A DNA stretch of 64,000 bases from Pseudomonadota bacterium (GTDB taxonomy: Bacteria; Pseudomonadota; Alphaproteobacteria; Rs-D84), in contig JAEXCU010000013.1 of the NCBI GenBank assembly GCA_023402015.1, positions 1 through 64,000 of the forward strand. Reading direction: 5' to 3'. Under the pieces are notes generated by a model that had not been told where the DNA came from, did not search any database, and saw only the letters and a program-made list of their open reading frames with translations. The position numbers were made by a program, and so were the translations under genes. This document shows positions 16,624 through 24,478 of this stretch, piece by piece. Numbering within the stretch: position 1 is the stretch's first letter; each line of letters opens with the position of its first letter.

Positions 16624-17043
16624 TTATTTTTTTGTTTTGAAATAATCAGGCAATTTGGGTTTTTGTTTGTCATAAATTGCCAGTGTGCCCGCCGCCAATG
16701 CGTCGCCATAATACTTAATTTTGAAATCAATTATTTTCAGCGTTCTTTTTATTTCTGACAATTGTTGTTCAACGGCGTGGCGCCTTTGCAGAAACATGTC
16801 ATGGCGATTTTTTATTGTTTTGTCGCCCTGGGTGCACCACTGCATAAAAATTTTAATATCGCGCAACGGCATGCCTGTGTTTTTCAGGCATTCTATCACA
16901 CTCAGTGTTTCCAAATCCGCATCGCAAAAATCGCGAATGCCACCGCGTTTTTTTGCAACCGCCGGCAACAGGCCTGTTTTATCATAAAAACGCAGCGTGT
17001 GTTCAGATAATCCGGTTATGCGTGAAACTTCACCAATTCTCAT
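16624..17043 (-). CDS. MerR-family transcriptional regulator
   Basis: 139 residues. The N-terminal winged HTH (MRIGEVSRITGLSEHTLRFYDKTGLL) is typical of MerR proteins, followed by the hinge RDFCDADLETL and a dimerising coiled coil. The C-terminal effector part lacks the paired Cys of metal sensors, closer to the NmlR/AdhR subgroup that responds to electrophiles; the one Cys in the DNA-binding hinge (near residue 41) and one near 70 could still be reactive. It is divergent from the DUF362-flavodoxin operon and its operator lies between them. Confidence 0.92.
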   Translation of the reverse strand: MRIGEVSRITGLSEHTLRFYDKTGLLPAVAKKRGGIRDFCDADLETLSVIECLKNTGMPLRDIKIFMQWCTQGDKTIKNRHDMFLQRRHAVEQQLSEIKRTLKIIDFKIKYYGDALAAGTLAIYDKQKPKLPDYFKTKK

Positions 17044-17056
17044 GTAAAAAAACTCC

Positions 17057-17087
17057 TTGACTTAGAGTAAAGTCTAAGGCGTATACT
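17057..17087 (+). promoter_or_regulatory. MerR-type promoter with 19-base spacer and operator dyad
   Basis: TTGACT (17057-17062) and TATACT (17082-17087) are 19 bases apart, the over-long spacing that MerR activators correct by DNA distortion. The dyad CTTAGA (17061-17066)/TCTAAG (17073-17078) lies in the spacer. It drives the DUF362 gene, probably under the adjacent MerR protein. Confidence 0.85.
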
Positions 17088-17111
17088 GTATAAAGTCAAG
17101 GGGGAAATAAA

Positions 17112-18062
17112 ATGAAAACGATTGCTTTTATTGGTATTGCGGCTGTGGTATTGGCCGCAGTGGGCTTTGTAATTTATCAAAATAAGGGGGAAAATTTGCC
17201 AACAGTATATTTTACGCGTGATATATCGTCTGCCGGACTGGTGCGTGCATATCGCGCCAGTGGATGGAAACCGGCATCCGGTCCTGTCGGAATAAAAATG
17301 AGTACCGGTGAACCGCCCGCCAGCAATTATTTACGGCCTGAATTAATCGGGGAATTGGCCAAGAATGTTAATGGTACAATTGTGGAATGTAATACTGCAT
17401 ATGACGGACGACGCGCACAAAGCGCCGAACATTGGAAAGTTATCCGCGAACACGGATTTTTGGATGTTGCACCGGTGGATATCCAGGATGAAAATGGGGA
17501 TATGGCAATTCCTGTGCCAAATCCGTTGTGCATCCAAGAAAACTACGTTGGTTCGCATTTTGCAAATTATCCATCTTATATAATATTATCTCATTTCAAG
17601 GGACACGCAATGGCGGGTTATGGGGGCGCATTAAAAAATATTTCAATCGGATTTGCCAGTCGCACTGGTAAATCATGGATACATTCTGGCGGTACGTCAA
17701 AAACAAACCCATGGGGTGGCCAACAAGACGCATTCTTGGATTCTATGGCCGATGCATCGGCCGCGGTTATTAATTTCGTGGGTCCGGATAATATGTTGTA
17801 TATAAATGTATTGAATCGCATCAGTATTGATTGCGATTGCAATGGAAATCCGGCCGAACCTGATATTCATGATATTGGAATACTGGTTTCAACGGATCCT
17901 GTCGCGATTGATCAGGCGGGAATAGATATGATTACAGCGGCGCCGAATAATGCCGCACTGTTGAACAGAATTGCCGAACGTGATGGATTGCGGACAATTC
18001 AGGCCGCGGAAAATCACAATCTGGGCAGTCGTCAGTATAAATTGGTTGATTTAGATAGATAA
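17112..18062 (+). CDS. DUF362-domain protein, membrane-anchored or exported
   Basis: 316 residues with an N-terminal hydrophobic segment (FIGIAAVVLAAVGFVIY). The body matches the DUF362 family: KMSTGEPPASNYLRPELI, SHFKGHAMAGYGGALKNISIG and the late STDPVAIDQAGID motif. Many family members also carry ferredoxin domains, which this one lacks, although CDCNGNP is present. The biochemical role of the family is not settled. It is the first gene of the MerR-controlled operon with an exported flavodoxin, suggesting a redox function outside the cytoplasm. Confidence 0.85.
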   Translation: MKTIAFIGIAAVVLAAVGFVIYQNKGENLPTVYFTRDISSAGLVRAYRASGWKPASGPVGIKMSTGEPPASNYLRPELIGELAKNVNGTIVECNTAYDGRRAQSAEHWKVIREHGFLDVAPVDIQDENGDMAIPVPNPLCIQENYVGSHFANYPSYIILSHFKGHAMAGYGGALKNISIGFASRTGKSWIHSGGTSKTNPWGGQQDAFLDSMADASAAVINFVGPDNMLYINVLNRISIDCDCNGNPAEPDIHDIGILVSTDPVAIDQAGIDMITAAPNNAALLNRIAERDGLRTIQAAENHNLGSRQYKLVDLDR

Positions 18063-18078
18063 TACAAAAGGAGAGAAC

Positions 18079-18612
18079 ATGAAAAAAACTGTATGTGCCA
18101 TGATGGCAATATTGGGCACCGCATCCATCGCGGATGCCAAAACGTTGGTTGCATATTATTCACGTACCGGGAATACCGCGGCATTGGCGAATATGATTCA
18201 GGCGGCAACCGATGCCGATATATTTGAAATAAAAACCGCAGACGCAAATTATTATCCGGCCGATTACAACGAAATGACCGCGATTGCCAAACAGGAAATT
18301 GCGGATAATAAATTGGTACCAATAAACGAAATTCCGGATTTGTCGCAATATGACACCATATTTATTGGTTCGCCCATTTGGTGGGGCACAATGGCCACGC
18401 CTGTGCGCACGTTTTTGTCCCAGGCAGACTTAACCGACAAAACCGTTGCATCATTTATAACCCATGGCGGCGGCGGTGCGGGAACGTCCCACGATGATAT
18501 CGCGAAAATAACACCCAACAGTCGCCATGTGGTGGGTATGTCCGCATATGGTGATACTGCCACCGCCCAGGATGTATCAGATTGGGTTAAAAATTTGGGC
18601 GAAACAGAATAA
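18079..18612 (+). CDS. Flavodoxin-fold protein with signal peptide
   Basis: 177 residues, ribosome site AAGGAGAG. A signal peptide (MKKTVCAMMAILGTASIADA) precedes a complete flavodoxin domain: FMN phosphate loop YYSRTGNTAAL at residues 26-36, then FIGSPIWWGTMATP near 96 and THGGGGAG near 133. The fold and loops match the flavodoxin_4 group. Most flavodoxins are cytosolic, so export is unusual; the DUF362 partner is also extracytoplasmic. Likely carries electrons to a periplasmic target in a stress-induced operon. Confidence 0.88.
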   Translation: MKKTVCAMMAILGTASIADAKTLVAYYSRTGNTAALANMIQAATDADIFEIKTADANYYPADYNEMTAIAKQEIADNKLVPINEIPDLSQYDTIFIGSPIWWGTMATPVRTFLSQADLTDKTVASFITHGGGGAGTSHDDIAKITPNSRHVVGMSAYGDTATAQDVSDWVKNLGETE

Positions 18613-18628
18613 GAAAAATCATAAAAAT

Positions 18629-18653
18629 AACCGGCATTTGCCGGTTGTTTTAA
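18629..18653 (+). terminator. Terminator after the flavodoxin gene
   Basis: AACCGGCA/TGCCGGTT stem followed by GTTTT; also serves the convergent gene. Confidence 0.75.
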
Positions 18654-18979
18654 TGATGTGCGGCCACGTGCAACAATACACTGATGATAAATATTATGGT
18701 TATCACGCCCAGGATGATTTTTTGTGTGCGATGTGTGTGCCCACCATGGCAATGATCGCAACTGCATTTACATTCGCGAACAACCAATGTCCATGATAAC
18801 CCCAACATTAAGGCAGAAAACACAAATATCCACGGTTCCAACCAATGCGGTATGATTTCCAGGTGCGCAGATTCCGGTGCAATTAATCCAATAATGGACA
18901 ATGCAATTGGCAGGCCACAGCAAAATATGTGGGGTAAAATACTGGCGATAATTCCGATTTTTACTGCTTTGTTTTTCAT
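18650..18979 (-). CDS. Small membrane protein with CC-G-P motif and His/Cys loop (MerC/MerT-like)
   Basis: 109 residues with about three to four membrane segments. The first carries HIFCCGLPIAL, resembling the CC-P motif of MerT/MerF/MerC-type metal transport proteins. A cytosolic or periplasmic loop holds CKCSCDHCHGGHTH, a likely metal-binding cluster. No other mer genes are nearby, so the metal is unknown; transport or binding of a soft metal is inferred. Confidence 0.6.
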   Translation of the reverse strand: MKNKAVKIGIIASILPHIFCCGLPIALSIIGLIAPESAHLEIIPHWLEPWIFVFSALMLGLSWTLVVRECKCSCDHCHGGHTHRTQKIILGVITIIFIISVLLHVAAHH

Positions 18980-19016
18980 AATTATGTGATTTTATATATT
19001 TTAATCGTTAATACAA

Positions 19017-20279
19017 TCATTTTTTGCAATTTATGTCTATTATTTGATTTATGTCCGTTGTGTATTGCGGCGACAATAAATCACGGTGCATTTTCCATTT
19101 GTTGTCTGATAATTCAATCGTCATTCGCACCGTGCCACGACCATATTTTTCATTTACAGAATCAATTGCGCCCATTAATTGTTCTGATTTATGGTTGTTG
19201 TGCGTTGCGAATAAATCCAATGGTTTTTGACTGTCAGATATAATTTCCGTTATGATAACACCGGCCTTTTTATAATAAAAATTTGGCCGGTACATTTTTC
19301 CCAATGCGTCCAGGGCATGTTGCATAATAATACGCGTGTCGTTTGTTGGGTATGGCAAACGCACAATTTGGGATAATTGACACTGCTGTAAATCAGTGCG
19401 GAATCTGTTCGTATTAACAAATGGCATAATTGAAACCGCGCACAGATTTTTCGCGCGTAATTTTGCCGCGCATGCGGCCGCATGACTGGCAATTGCCGGT
19501 GCCAATTCATCCAATTGCGTTATCATACGGCCGAAACTGCGCGAAGTGCAGATTTGCTTTTTATCCGGCGCGGTAATTTCCAGGTTTATGCATGATTGGC
19601 CGGTTAATTCACACCACATTCTTTCGCCCGTTATCGTCATTGTTTTTCGGACATAGGAACGGGGTAATTGTGTAAAATCATATGCCGTTTTTATTCCCAA
19701 TTTATTCAATCGCCCGGTTAACCGTCGCCCAATTCCCCAAACATCGTCAATGGGCGTCATTTTTAATGCGGTTATGCGTTTATCGTCTGTATCAATAACA
19801 CAGACCCCGTTGTATGCCGGAAATTTTTTTGCAAAATGATTTGCAATTTTGGCCAAAGTCTTGGTGGGTGCAATACCAATAGATACGGGAATACCACTGG
19901 ATCGCGATACATATTGGCGAACGGTTGTGCCAAATGATTTTAAATCATCTGTGGGCGGGACGATAAAAAACGCTTCATCAATGGAATAAATTTCCATTTT
20001 ATCCACCTGTTCGGCCAACAATGCCATAACCCGCCGCGACATATCGCCGTACAGCAAATAATTGGATGAAAAAGCAAATATTTTTTTGTCTGCGATTAAT
20101 TGTTTGATTTTAAATGCGGGCGTTCCCATGGGTATGCCCATTGCTTTAACCTCGTTTGAACGGGCAATAACGCATCCGTCATTATTGCTGAGCACGACAA
20201 CAGGTCTGTTTCGCAATGCCGGGTTGAATGCGCGTTCACAACTGGCGAAAAAATTATTACAATCCATTAATCCAAACAT
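19017..20279 (-). CDS. umuC: Y-family DNA polymerase V catalytic subunit UmuC
   Basis: 420 residues, the family's usual length. N-terminal MFGLMDCNNFFASCERAFNP carries the first catalytic Asp, and YSIDEAFF near residue 100 holds the acidic pair of the palm; the little-finger domain and the UmuC-specific C-terminal extension follow. Performs error-prone translesion synthesis together with processed UmuD. It starts 8 bases after the umuD stop, so the two are one operon. Confidence 0.96.
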   Translation of the reverse strand: MFGLMDCNNFFASCERAFNPALRNRPVVVLSNNDGCVIARSNEVKAMGIPMGTPAFKIKQLIADKKIFAFSSNYLLYGDMSRRVMALLAEQVDKMEIYSIDEAFFIVPPTDDLKSFGTTVRQYVSRSSGIPVSIGIAPTKTLAKIANHFAKKFPAYNGVCVIDTDDKRITALKMTPIDDVWGIGRRLTGRLNKLGIKTAYDFTQLPRSYVRKTMTITGERMWCELTGQSCINLEITAPDKKQICTSRSFGRMITQLDELAPAIASHAAACAAKLRAKNLCAVSIMPFVNTNRFRTDLQQCQLSQIVRLPYPTNDTRIIMQHALDALGKMYRPNFYYKKAGVIITEIISDSQKPLDLFATHNNHKSEQLMGAIDSVNEKYGRGTVRMTIELSDNKWKMHRDLLSPQYTTDINQIIDINCKK

Positions 20280-20287
20280 GTTTTATC

Positions 20288-20743
20288 TCAGTGGTGTTTG
20301 CGTATTGAATACATCACGATTCCCCATATGATAAAGTCGTTTTCCGGGGTTATCTTAATCGGTGTGTATTCATCATTCGCAGGTACCAGCCAAACATTTT
20401 TTGGTCCGATTTTTATATACTTTATTGTGAATTCGCCATCAATAAAGCACACCGCAATATCCCCATTTTTTGGTTTCAATGATTTGTCGATTATCAGTAA
20501 ATCGCCGTCAAAAATTCCGGCGTCTTTCATACTGTCCCCGCGAACGCGGCCCATAAATGTTGATACCGGATGCGGAATCAGTTCTTTGTTTAAATCAATT
20601 GGGGATTCCATATAGTCATCTGCCGGACTGGGGAATCCTGCCTGAATACTGGTATTATGATAGGATATTGTGATATCGGTTGTCAAATCAATCGGATGAA
20701 TGTCCAAAACGCCTGGTCGGCGGGAATCTGTGGGTTTTGCCAT
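20288..20743 (-). CDS. umuD: UmuD, S24-family self-cleaving subunit of DNA polymerase V
   Basis: 151 residues without an HTH domain. The self-cleavage site is the Ala-Gly in IQAGFPSPADDY; the catalytic Ser is in RGDSMKDAG and the catalytic Lys in GEFTIKYIK. RecA-stimulated cleavage yields the active form. I looked for an alphaproteobacterial LexA box (GTTC-N7-GTTC) upstream and found only GTTC-N4-GTTC, so SOS control is not shown by this sequence. Confidence 0.94.
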   Translation of the reverse strand: MAKPTDSRRPGVLDIHPIDLTTDITISYHNTSIQAGFPSPADDYMESPIDLNKELIPHPVSTFMGRVRGDSMKDAGIFDGDLLIIDKSLKPKNGDIAVCFIDGEFTIKYIKIGPKNVWLVPANDEYTPIKITPENDFIIWGIVMYSIRKHH

Positions 20744-20927
20744 TTTTCTCTCCGGGTAATTTATAAATAAACATTAAATAAATCTCCCACACCGGTACAC
20801 AGGTATGATAGCCTGGGAAAAAGAAGAAAGTGTGTGCGTTTAATAAATTATCCCGTGTGATTTTGTTCTTAGGTTCAATGCCAACATTTTAGTTTAAGAT
20901 TAAACAGTTTAATCAAAGGAAATCTGA

Positions 20928-21881
20928 ATGATGGATGCACTGATATATTTCGCAGGTGGATGTTTTTGGGGAATGGAAAAATATTTCGCGTCAATTAATG
21001 GCGTTAATGATGTCCAGGTCGGATATGCCAATGGCACAACACCAAATCCGACATACCAAGATGTCATCAATGGTTCTGGCCATGCCGAGGTTGTACGCAT
21101 ATCATATAATCCAGATGTCGCCCCATTGCCATTTCTGTTGGACAGGTTTTATGATGTAATTGATCCAACGTCTGTCAATCGCCAGGGAAACGATATCGGA
21201 ATTCAATACCGCAGCGGAATATACTATGTTAATGATGCAGATTTACCGGTTATTGAAAATTCTTTGGCGAAACTGAAAATGCGTTATACAAAACCAATTG
21301 CCATAGAGGTTCGCCGTCTGGAAAATTATTACCAGGCCGAAGAATATCATCAAAAATACTTAAATAAAAACCCGAACGGATATTGCCATATTGGACCAGA
21401 TGCATTTGCGCGTGCACGTGATGCAAAACCAACAAAATATGAAAAAAAGACTGATGAACAACTGCGCCAGGAATTAACCCAGGCCCAATACGACGTTGTA
21501 AAAAACAATGCCACCGAACAACCGTTTAACAACCAATATTATGACAATCATGAACCGGGCATTTATGTTGATGTTGCAACAGATGAACCGTTGTTTGCAT
21601 CAACTGCCAAGTTTGATTCTGGAACCGGGTGGCCCAGTTTTACAAAACCAATAAACCCCGCGTCTATTGTTGAAAAATCAGATACATCCCACAATATGCA
21701 TCGGACCGAGGTCCGCAGTAAAACCGGTGATACGCATTTGGGGCATGTGTTTAATGACGGTCCGGTGTCCGCGGGTGGTATGCGTTATTGCATTAACAGT
21801 GCGGCATTAAAATTTATTCCAAAAAGTGAAATGGTAAACCAAGGATACGGCGAATATATGTATTTGTTTGACGATAAATAA
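20928..21881 (+). CDS. msrAB: Fused peptide methionine sulfoxide reductase MsrA-MsrB
   Basis: 317 residues. The MsrA half (1-160) has the GCFWGMEKYF catalytic motif at residues 11-20 and the GYANG and GSGHAE elements. The MsrB half (180-317) has FDSGTGWPSF, THLGHVFNDGP and the catalytic RYCINSAALKF. The two zinc CxxC pairs of many MsrB proteins are absent. Repairs oxidised Met of both stereoisomers. No signal peptide, so cytosolic. Start at the first of two tandem ATG codons behind AAAGGAAA. Confidence 0.96.
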   Translation: MMDALIYFAGGCFWGMEKYFASINGVNDVQVGYANGTTPNPTYQDVINGSGHAEVVRISYNPDVAPLPFLLDRFYDVIDPTSVNRQGNDIGIQYRSGIYYVNDADLPVIENSLAKLKMRYTKPIAIEVRRLENYYQAEEYHQKYLNKNPNGYCHIGPDAFARARDAKPTKYEKKTDEQLRQELTQAQYDVVKNNATEQPFNNQYYDNHEPGIYVDVATDEPLFASTAKFDSGTGWPSFTKPINPASIVEKSDTSHNMHRTEVRSKTGDTHLGHVFNDGPVSAGGMRYCINSAALKFIPKSEMVNQGYGEYMYLFDDK

Positions 21882-21905
21882 CGGCGATAAAATCACCAAA
21901 TATGT

Positions 21906-21981
21906 TGGCGTCCCCACCGGGACTTGAACCTGGATTTAATTCTTAGGAGGAATTTGTTCTATCCAATTGAACTATGGGGAC
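21906..21981 (-). tRNA. tRNA-Arg (anticodon CCT), CCA encoded
   Basis: 76 bases. Acceptor stem GTCCCCA/TGGGGAC is perfect, D stem GTTC/GAAC, anticodon stem AATTC/GAATT with loop CTCCTAA, so the anticodon is CCT (reads AGG). The T loop is TTCAAGT; its stem has one A-C mismatch. Encoded 3' CCA. Confidence 0.95.
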
Positions 21982-22014
21982 CGCGAACTATATTTTATTC
22001 ACCTATTTTTAATA

Positions 22015-22043
22015 TTGCAAGTTGTAATCACGACTTGTATAAT
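22015..22043 (+). promoter_or_regulatory. fabH promoter
   Basis: TTGCAA (22015-22020), 17-base spacer, perfect TATAAT (22038-22043). Confidence 0.7.
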
Positions 22044-22065
22044 ACCCGAAACAAAAGGGAAAGGT

Positions 22066-23004
22066 ATGGGAAGCAGATTGATTGGATACGGTTCGTATTT
22101 GCCAGACAAGGTTATGACCAATCAAGATTTTGAAAAAATTATGGATACATCAGACGAATGGATTGTTCAACGCACCGGTATGCGTGAACGCCATTTTGCC
22201 GCGCCGGATGAAACGGTTGCAGATATGGCAACAATCGCGGCCCAGCGTGCGCTGGATAATGCAAATCTGAAAATTGATGATATTGATTTAATAATTGTTG
22301 CAACAACAACGCCTGAATTGGATTTTCCGTCCGTCGGTGTCCAGGTCCAGGGTCGTTTAAATGCCGCGCGAAATATCCCCGCATTTGATGTTCGTGGTGC
22401 ATGCACCGGATTTATTTATGCTTTGCATTGCGCGCGCGCGTTCTTTACCGCCGGCATGCACCAGCGTATTATGTTAATCGGTGCGGAAAAAATGACACGC
22501 TTTATTGATTGGTCTGACCGCAGTACGGCCGTATTGTTTGGTGATGGTGCGGGTGCATTAATATTTGAACATTCCACGTCCAGTTATTCTGGAATAATTG
22601 ACACCGTTGTTATGGCCGACGGCAAAGAATTTGACATGCTGCATGGCAGTTGTGATCATAAAATTTTGATGAATGGCCCCGAAACATATAAAAAGGCCGT
22701 ATCATTAATGCCCCAGGCGGCAAATTACATAATGGAACATGCCGGTATTACGGCGGATAATGTTGATTGGATTATCCCGCATCAGGCAAACCTGCGCATT
22801 ATTCAAAGTGGGGCGGGGCGTTTGGGATTTCCATTGGAAAAGATATTGGTAACCGTTGATAAACATGCAAATACCAGTGGCGCATCAGGCGTATTGGCAT
22901 TGGCATACGGGTTTGACAATGGTTTAATTAAACATGGTCAGTTAATTTTGTATCCCGCATTCGGCAGTGGTCTTACCTGGGGTGCGGCATTAATCAGGGT
23001 GTAA
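22066..23004 (+). CDS. fabH: 3-oxoacyl-ACP synthase III
   Basis: 312 residues from the ATG at 22066, which follows AAGGGAAAGG; a longer frame from 21967 would run through the tRNA and promoter. Catalytic triad visible: Cys in DVRGACTGF (near residue 110), His in IIPHQANLRI (near 242) and Asn in HANTSGASG (near 272). Starts fatty-acid synthesis by condensing acetyl-CoA with malonyl-ACP. Followed after 3 bases by ihfA. Its usual upstream partner plsX is about 18 kb away. Confidence 0.97.
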   Translation: MGSRLIGYGSYLPDKVMTNQDFEKIMDTSDEWIVQRTGMRERHFAAPDETVADMATIAAQRALDNANLKIDDIDLIIVATTTPELDFPSVGVQVQGRLNAARNIPAFDVRGACTGFIYALHCARAFFTAGMHQRIMLIGAEKMTRFIDWSDRSTAVLFGDGAGALIFEHSTSSYSGIIDTVVMADGKEFDMLHGSCDHKILMNGPETYKKAVSLMPQAANYIMEHAGITADNVDWIIPHQANLRIIQSGAGRLGFPLEKILVTVDKHANTSGASGVLALAYGFDNGLIKHGQLILYPAFGSGLTWGAALIRV

Positions 23005-23007
23005 AAC

Positions 23008-23292
23008 ATGGCAACAATAACCAGAAGTGATTTTGCGGCGCGTTTGCGCGAACGTTTCGGACTGACAACGGCCGATGCGTATAAATTAATTGATGTAATA
23101 TTTGAAGAAATCCAGGAATCTTTGATTCATGGCGAAGAGGTTAAGTTTGCCGGATTTGGCAGTTTTAAAATCTTGACCAAGCCACAACGTATGGGCCGCA
23201 ACCCCAAAACAGGCGAAGATGCAATTATTTCTGCACGCCGTGTTGCGGCGTTCCGCCCCAGCAATGAATTCAGAAAACTGGTTGCGAAATAA
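23008..23292 (+). CDS. ihfA: Integration host factor alpha subunit
   Basis: 94 residues of the HU/IHF fold. It shows GEEVKFAGFGSFKILTKPQR and the DNA-bending arm GRNPKTGEDAIISARRVAAF. Binds and sharply bends DNA in the nucleoid. The fabH-ihfA pairing is the conserved alphaproteobacterial order. The alpha rather than beta assignment rests on this neighbourhood and on the N-terminal ITRSDFAARL. Confidence 0.93.
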   Translation: MATITRSDFAARLRERFGLTTADAYKLIDVIFEEIQESLIHGEEVKFAGFGSFKILTKPQRMGRNPKTGEDAIISARRVAAFRPSNEFRKLVAK

Positions 23293-23358
23293 TAATCCGG
23301 GCGCCGATTTTCGGCGCATCAGGTGGGTCTGATTAATTTCCTTTTATTTCAAAACGTG

Positions 23359-23387
23359 TTGACAAATACCATATTGGTGGGTATGGT
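23359..23387 (+). promoter_or_regulatory. Promoter of the 169-aa hypothetical gene
   Basis: Consensus TTGACA (23359-23364), 17-base spacer, TATGGT (23382-23387). Confidence 0.65.
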
Positions 23388-23413
23388 GTCGTTATGAAAT
23401 AAAAGGTAATACA

Positions 23414-23923
23414 ATGAAAAACCAGGTATATCGTCGTACGATCTTAACCCAACCGGAAATATCCAGATTGTTGGGCGAAGATTTATCAAATGTTGTTTTT
23501 TATAATTACCAATCTAAAAAGTGGGGCGCAACCCATTACCATGGCCATCAAATATTATTTCAAAACAGTGTGCATGGTATGTTTGATACAATGCGAAAAA
23601 TTCAGGAACAAGAACCCCAAATGCAGGGTCGTCATGTTGTATTAAATGCATTCAAGACAACCAGCCCAGCGTCGTTTGATAAATTGTATTCGTTTAAAAA
23701 CGATGTTCCATTTGTGCTGGATACATCAATTGCGGCCAATCAAATAATATTTAACGAAGAAACCGCCCAGTTTCAGGCAGTTCCTGCCGGTTGGTTTTAT
23801 GTTATGGATACACCGTCTGTTGACGCAGCCGCAGGTTTGGGCATGGCATATTTTGCCGAGGCATTAATAATGCAACCGGCCGTGCGTCAAAAATTTATAT
23901 CCGGATACCAGAAAACCAGATAA
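23414..23923 (+). CDS. Hypothetical protein
   Basis: 169 residues, soluble, with a good promoter and an AAAAGG ribosome site. It contains ATHYHGHQILFQNSVHGMFD, a His-rich stretch, and FVLDTSIAANQIIFN. I do not recognise a family and can assign no function. A terminator follows at 23943. Confidence 0.65.
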   Translation: MKNQVYRRTILTQPEISRLLGEDLSNVVFYNYQSKKWGATHYHGHQILFQNSVHGMFDTMRKIQEQEPQMQGRHVVLNAFKTTSPASFDKLYSFKNDVPFVLDTSIAANQIIFNEETAQFQAVPAGWFYVMDTPSVDAAAGLGMAYFAEALIMQPAVRQKFISGYQKTR

Positions 23924-23942
23924 ACACACAAAAAATTGTATC

Positions 23943-23968
23943 GCCCGATAATCGGGCGGTTTTTTTTG
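23943..23968 (+). terminator. Intrinsic terminator
   Basis: CGCCCGAT/ATCGGGCG stem followed by eight T residues. Confidence 0.9.
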
Positions 23969-24020
23969 TGGCAATTTATTCTTAAATATTATAAAATAAT
24001 TCATGTAATAGGGAACCCTG

Positions 24021-24090
24021 TTGCCGAGTCTACAAAAACTCGTACTAAAGTCGCCTGCAGGCGTAAAATGCTTCAACAACCGGGTTGTGA
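24021..24090 (+). ncRNA. Structured RNA element, copy A
   Basis: Hairpin 1 CGAGT/ACTCG (24025-24042) with loop CTACAAAA, then ACTAAAGT (24044-24051), hairpin 2 CGCC/GGCG (24052-24063), linker TAAAAT, hairpin 3 CAAC/GTTG (24074-24087). Copy B keeps all unpaired blocks and changes the stems in a compensating way. AACAACC (24075-24081) can alternatively pair with 24111-24117. A weak promoter (TTGTGG 23966, TATAAA 23990) precedes it. Confidence 0.6.
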
Positions 24091-24134
24091 AAACCACGTA
24101 GATATGTTGGGGTTGTTATTTTAGTGGTGTTTTT

Positions 24135-24221
24135 ATGGACTTTGGCGGCATGATTTCTGCGTGGGATATATTTTTATCTGGCATTGGTATTTCGTTTGGG
24201 ATATCATGCAAATTGCATTAG
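24135..24221 (+). CDS. Possible 28-residue ORF between the two RNA elements
   Basis: ATG to TAG open frame encoding MDFGGMISAWDIFLSGIGIS and eight more residues; partly hydrophobic. No clear ribosome site. It is the only reading frame between RNA copies A and B and would be their regulated product if they control translation or transcription. Confidence 0.3.
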   Translation: MDFGGMISAWDIFLSGIGISFGISCKLH

Positions 24222-24232
24222 GTTCACTATTA

Positions 24233-24300
24233 TGCGAGGCTACAAAACCTCTGACTAAAGTACGTTTAAGACGTTAAATACCCCAACCAATGGTTGGAGG
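24233..24300 (+). ncRNA. Structured RNA element, copy B
   Basis: Hairpin 1 GAGG/CCTC (24236-24251) with loop CTACAAAA, ACTAAAGT (24254-24261), hairpin 2 ACGT/ACGT (24262-24274), linker TAAAT, hairpin 3 CCAACC/GGTTGG (24283-24297). The 3' strand GGTTGGAGG (24292-24300) can instead pair perfectly with CCTCCAACC (24352-24360), which overlaps the 5' arm of the terminator at 24357. Confidence 0.65.
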
Positions 24301-24332
24301 CCGGGGATATATCAAAATAACCCGGGCAGTAA

Positions 24333-24386
24333 ACTTTAGTATTGTTTTGTACCTCCAACCACCTTGTTTTTGGTGGTTTTATATTT
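24333..24386 (+). terminator. Terminator with competing antiterminator pairing
   Basis: Terminator stem AACCACC (24357-24363)/GGTGGTT (24372-24378) plus T-rich tail. The upstream part holds ACTTTAGT (24333-24340) and TTTTGTA (24345-24351), the complements of the conserved ACTAAAGT and TACAAAA blocks of copy B, so this stretch also reads as an inverted third copy of the motif core. Confidence 0.6.
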
Positions 24387-24478
24387 ATAGTGTGTTTATA
24401 AACATGCCCTGGTTTGTCTTTACCTCATCCACACATACTTGTTAAGGCATTTCCGGGGCACCTTTTTTTATAATTTTA
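24387..24478. other. Region between the RNA terminator and pepO
   Basis: About 90 bases without a gene. A GC-rich pairing of GCCCTGG with CCGGGGC and a following T7 run near 24463-24469 suggests one more terminator-like structure. Confidence 0.35.

Noticed and set aside
20860..20885. GTTC repeat upstream of umuD as a LexA box
   Set aside because: The spacing is four bases, not the seven of the alphaproteobacterial GTTC-N7-GTTC site.
24021..24300. Reading the 24-kb elements as tmRNA, group II intron ends or integron attC sites
   Set aside because: No tRNA-like ends or tag frame, no domain V, and no paired RYYYAAC/GTTRRRY sites in both copies.
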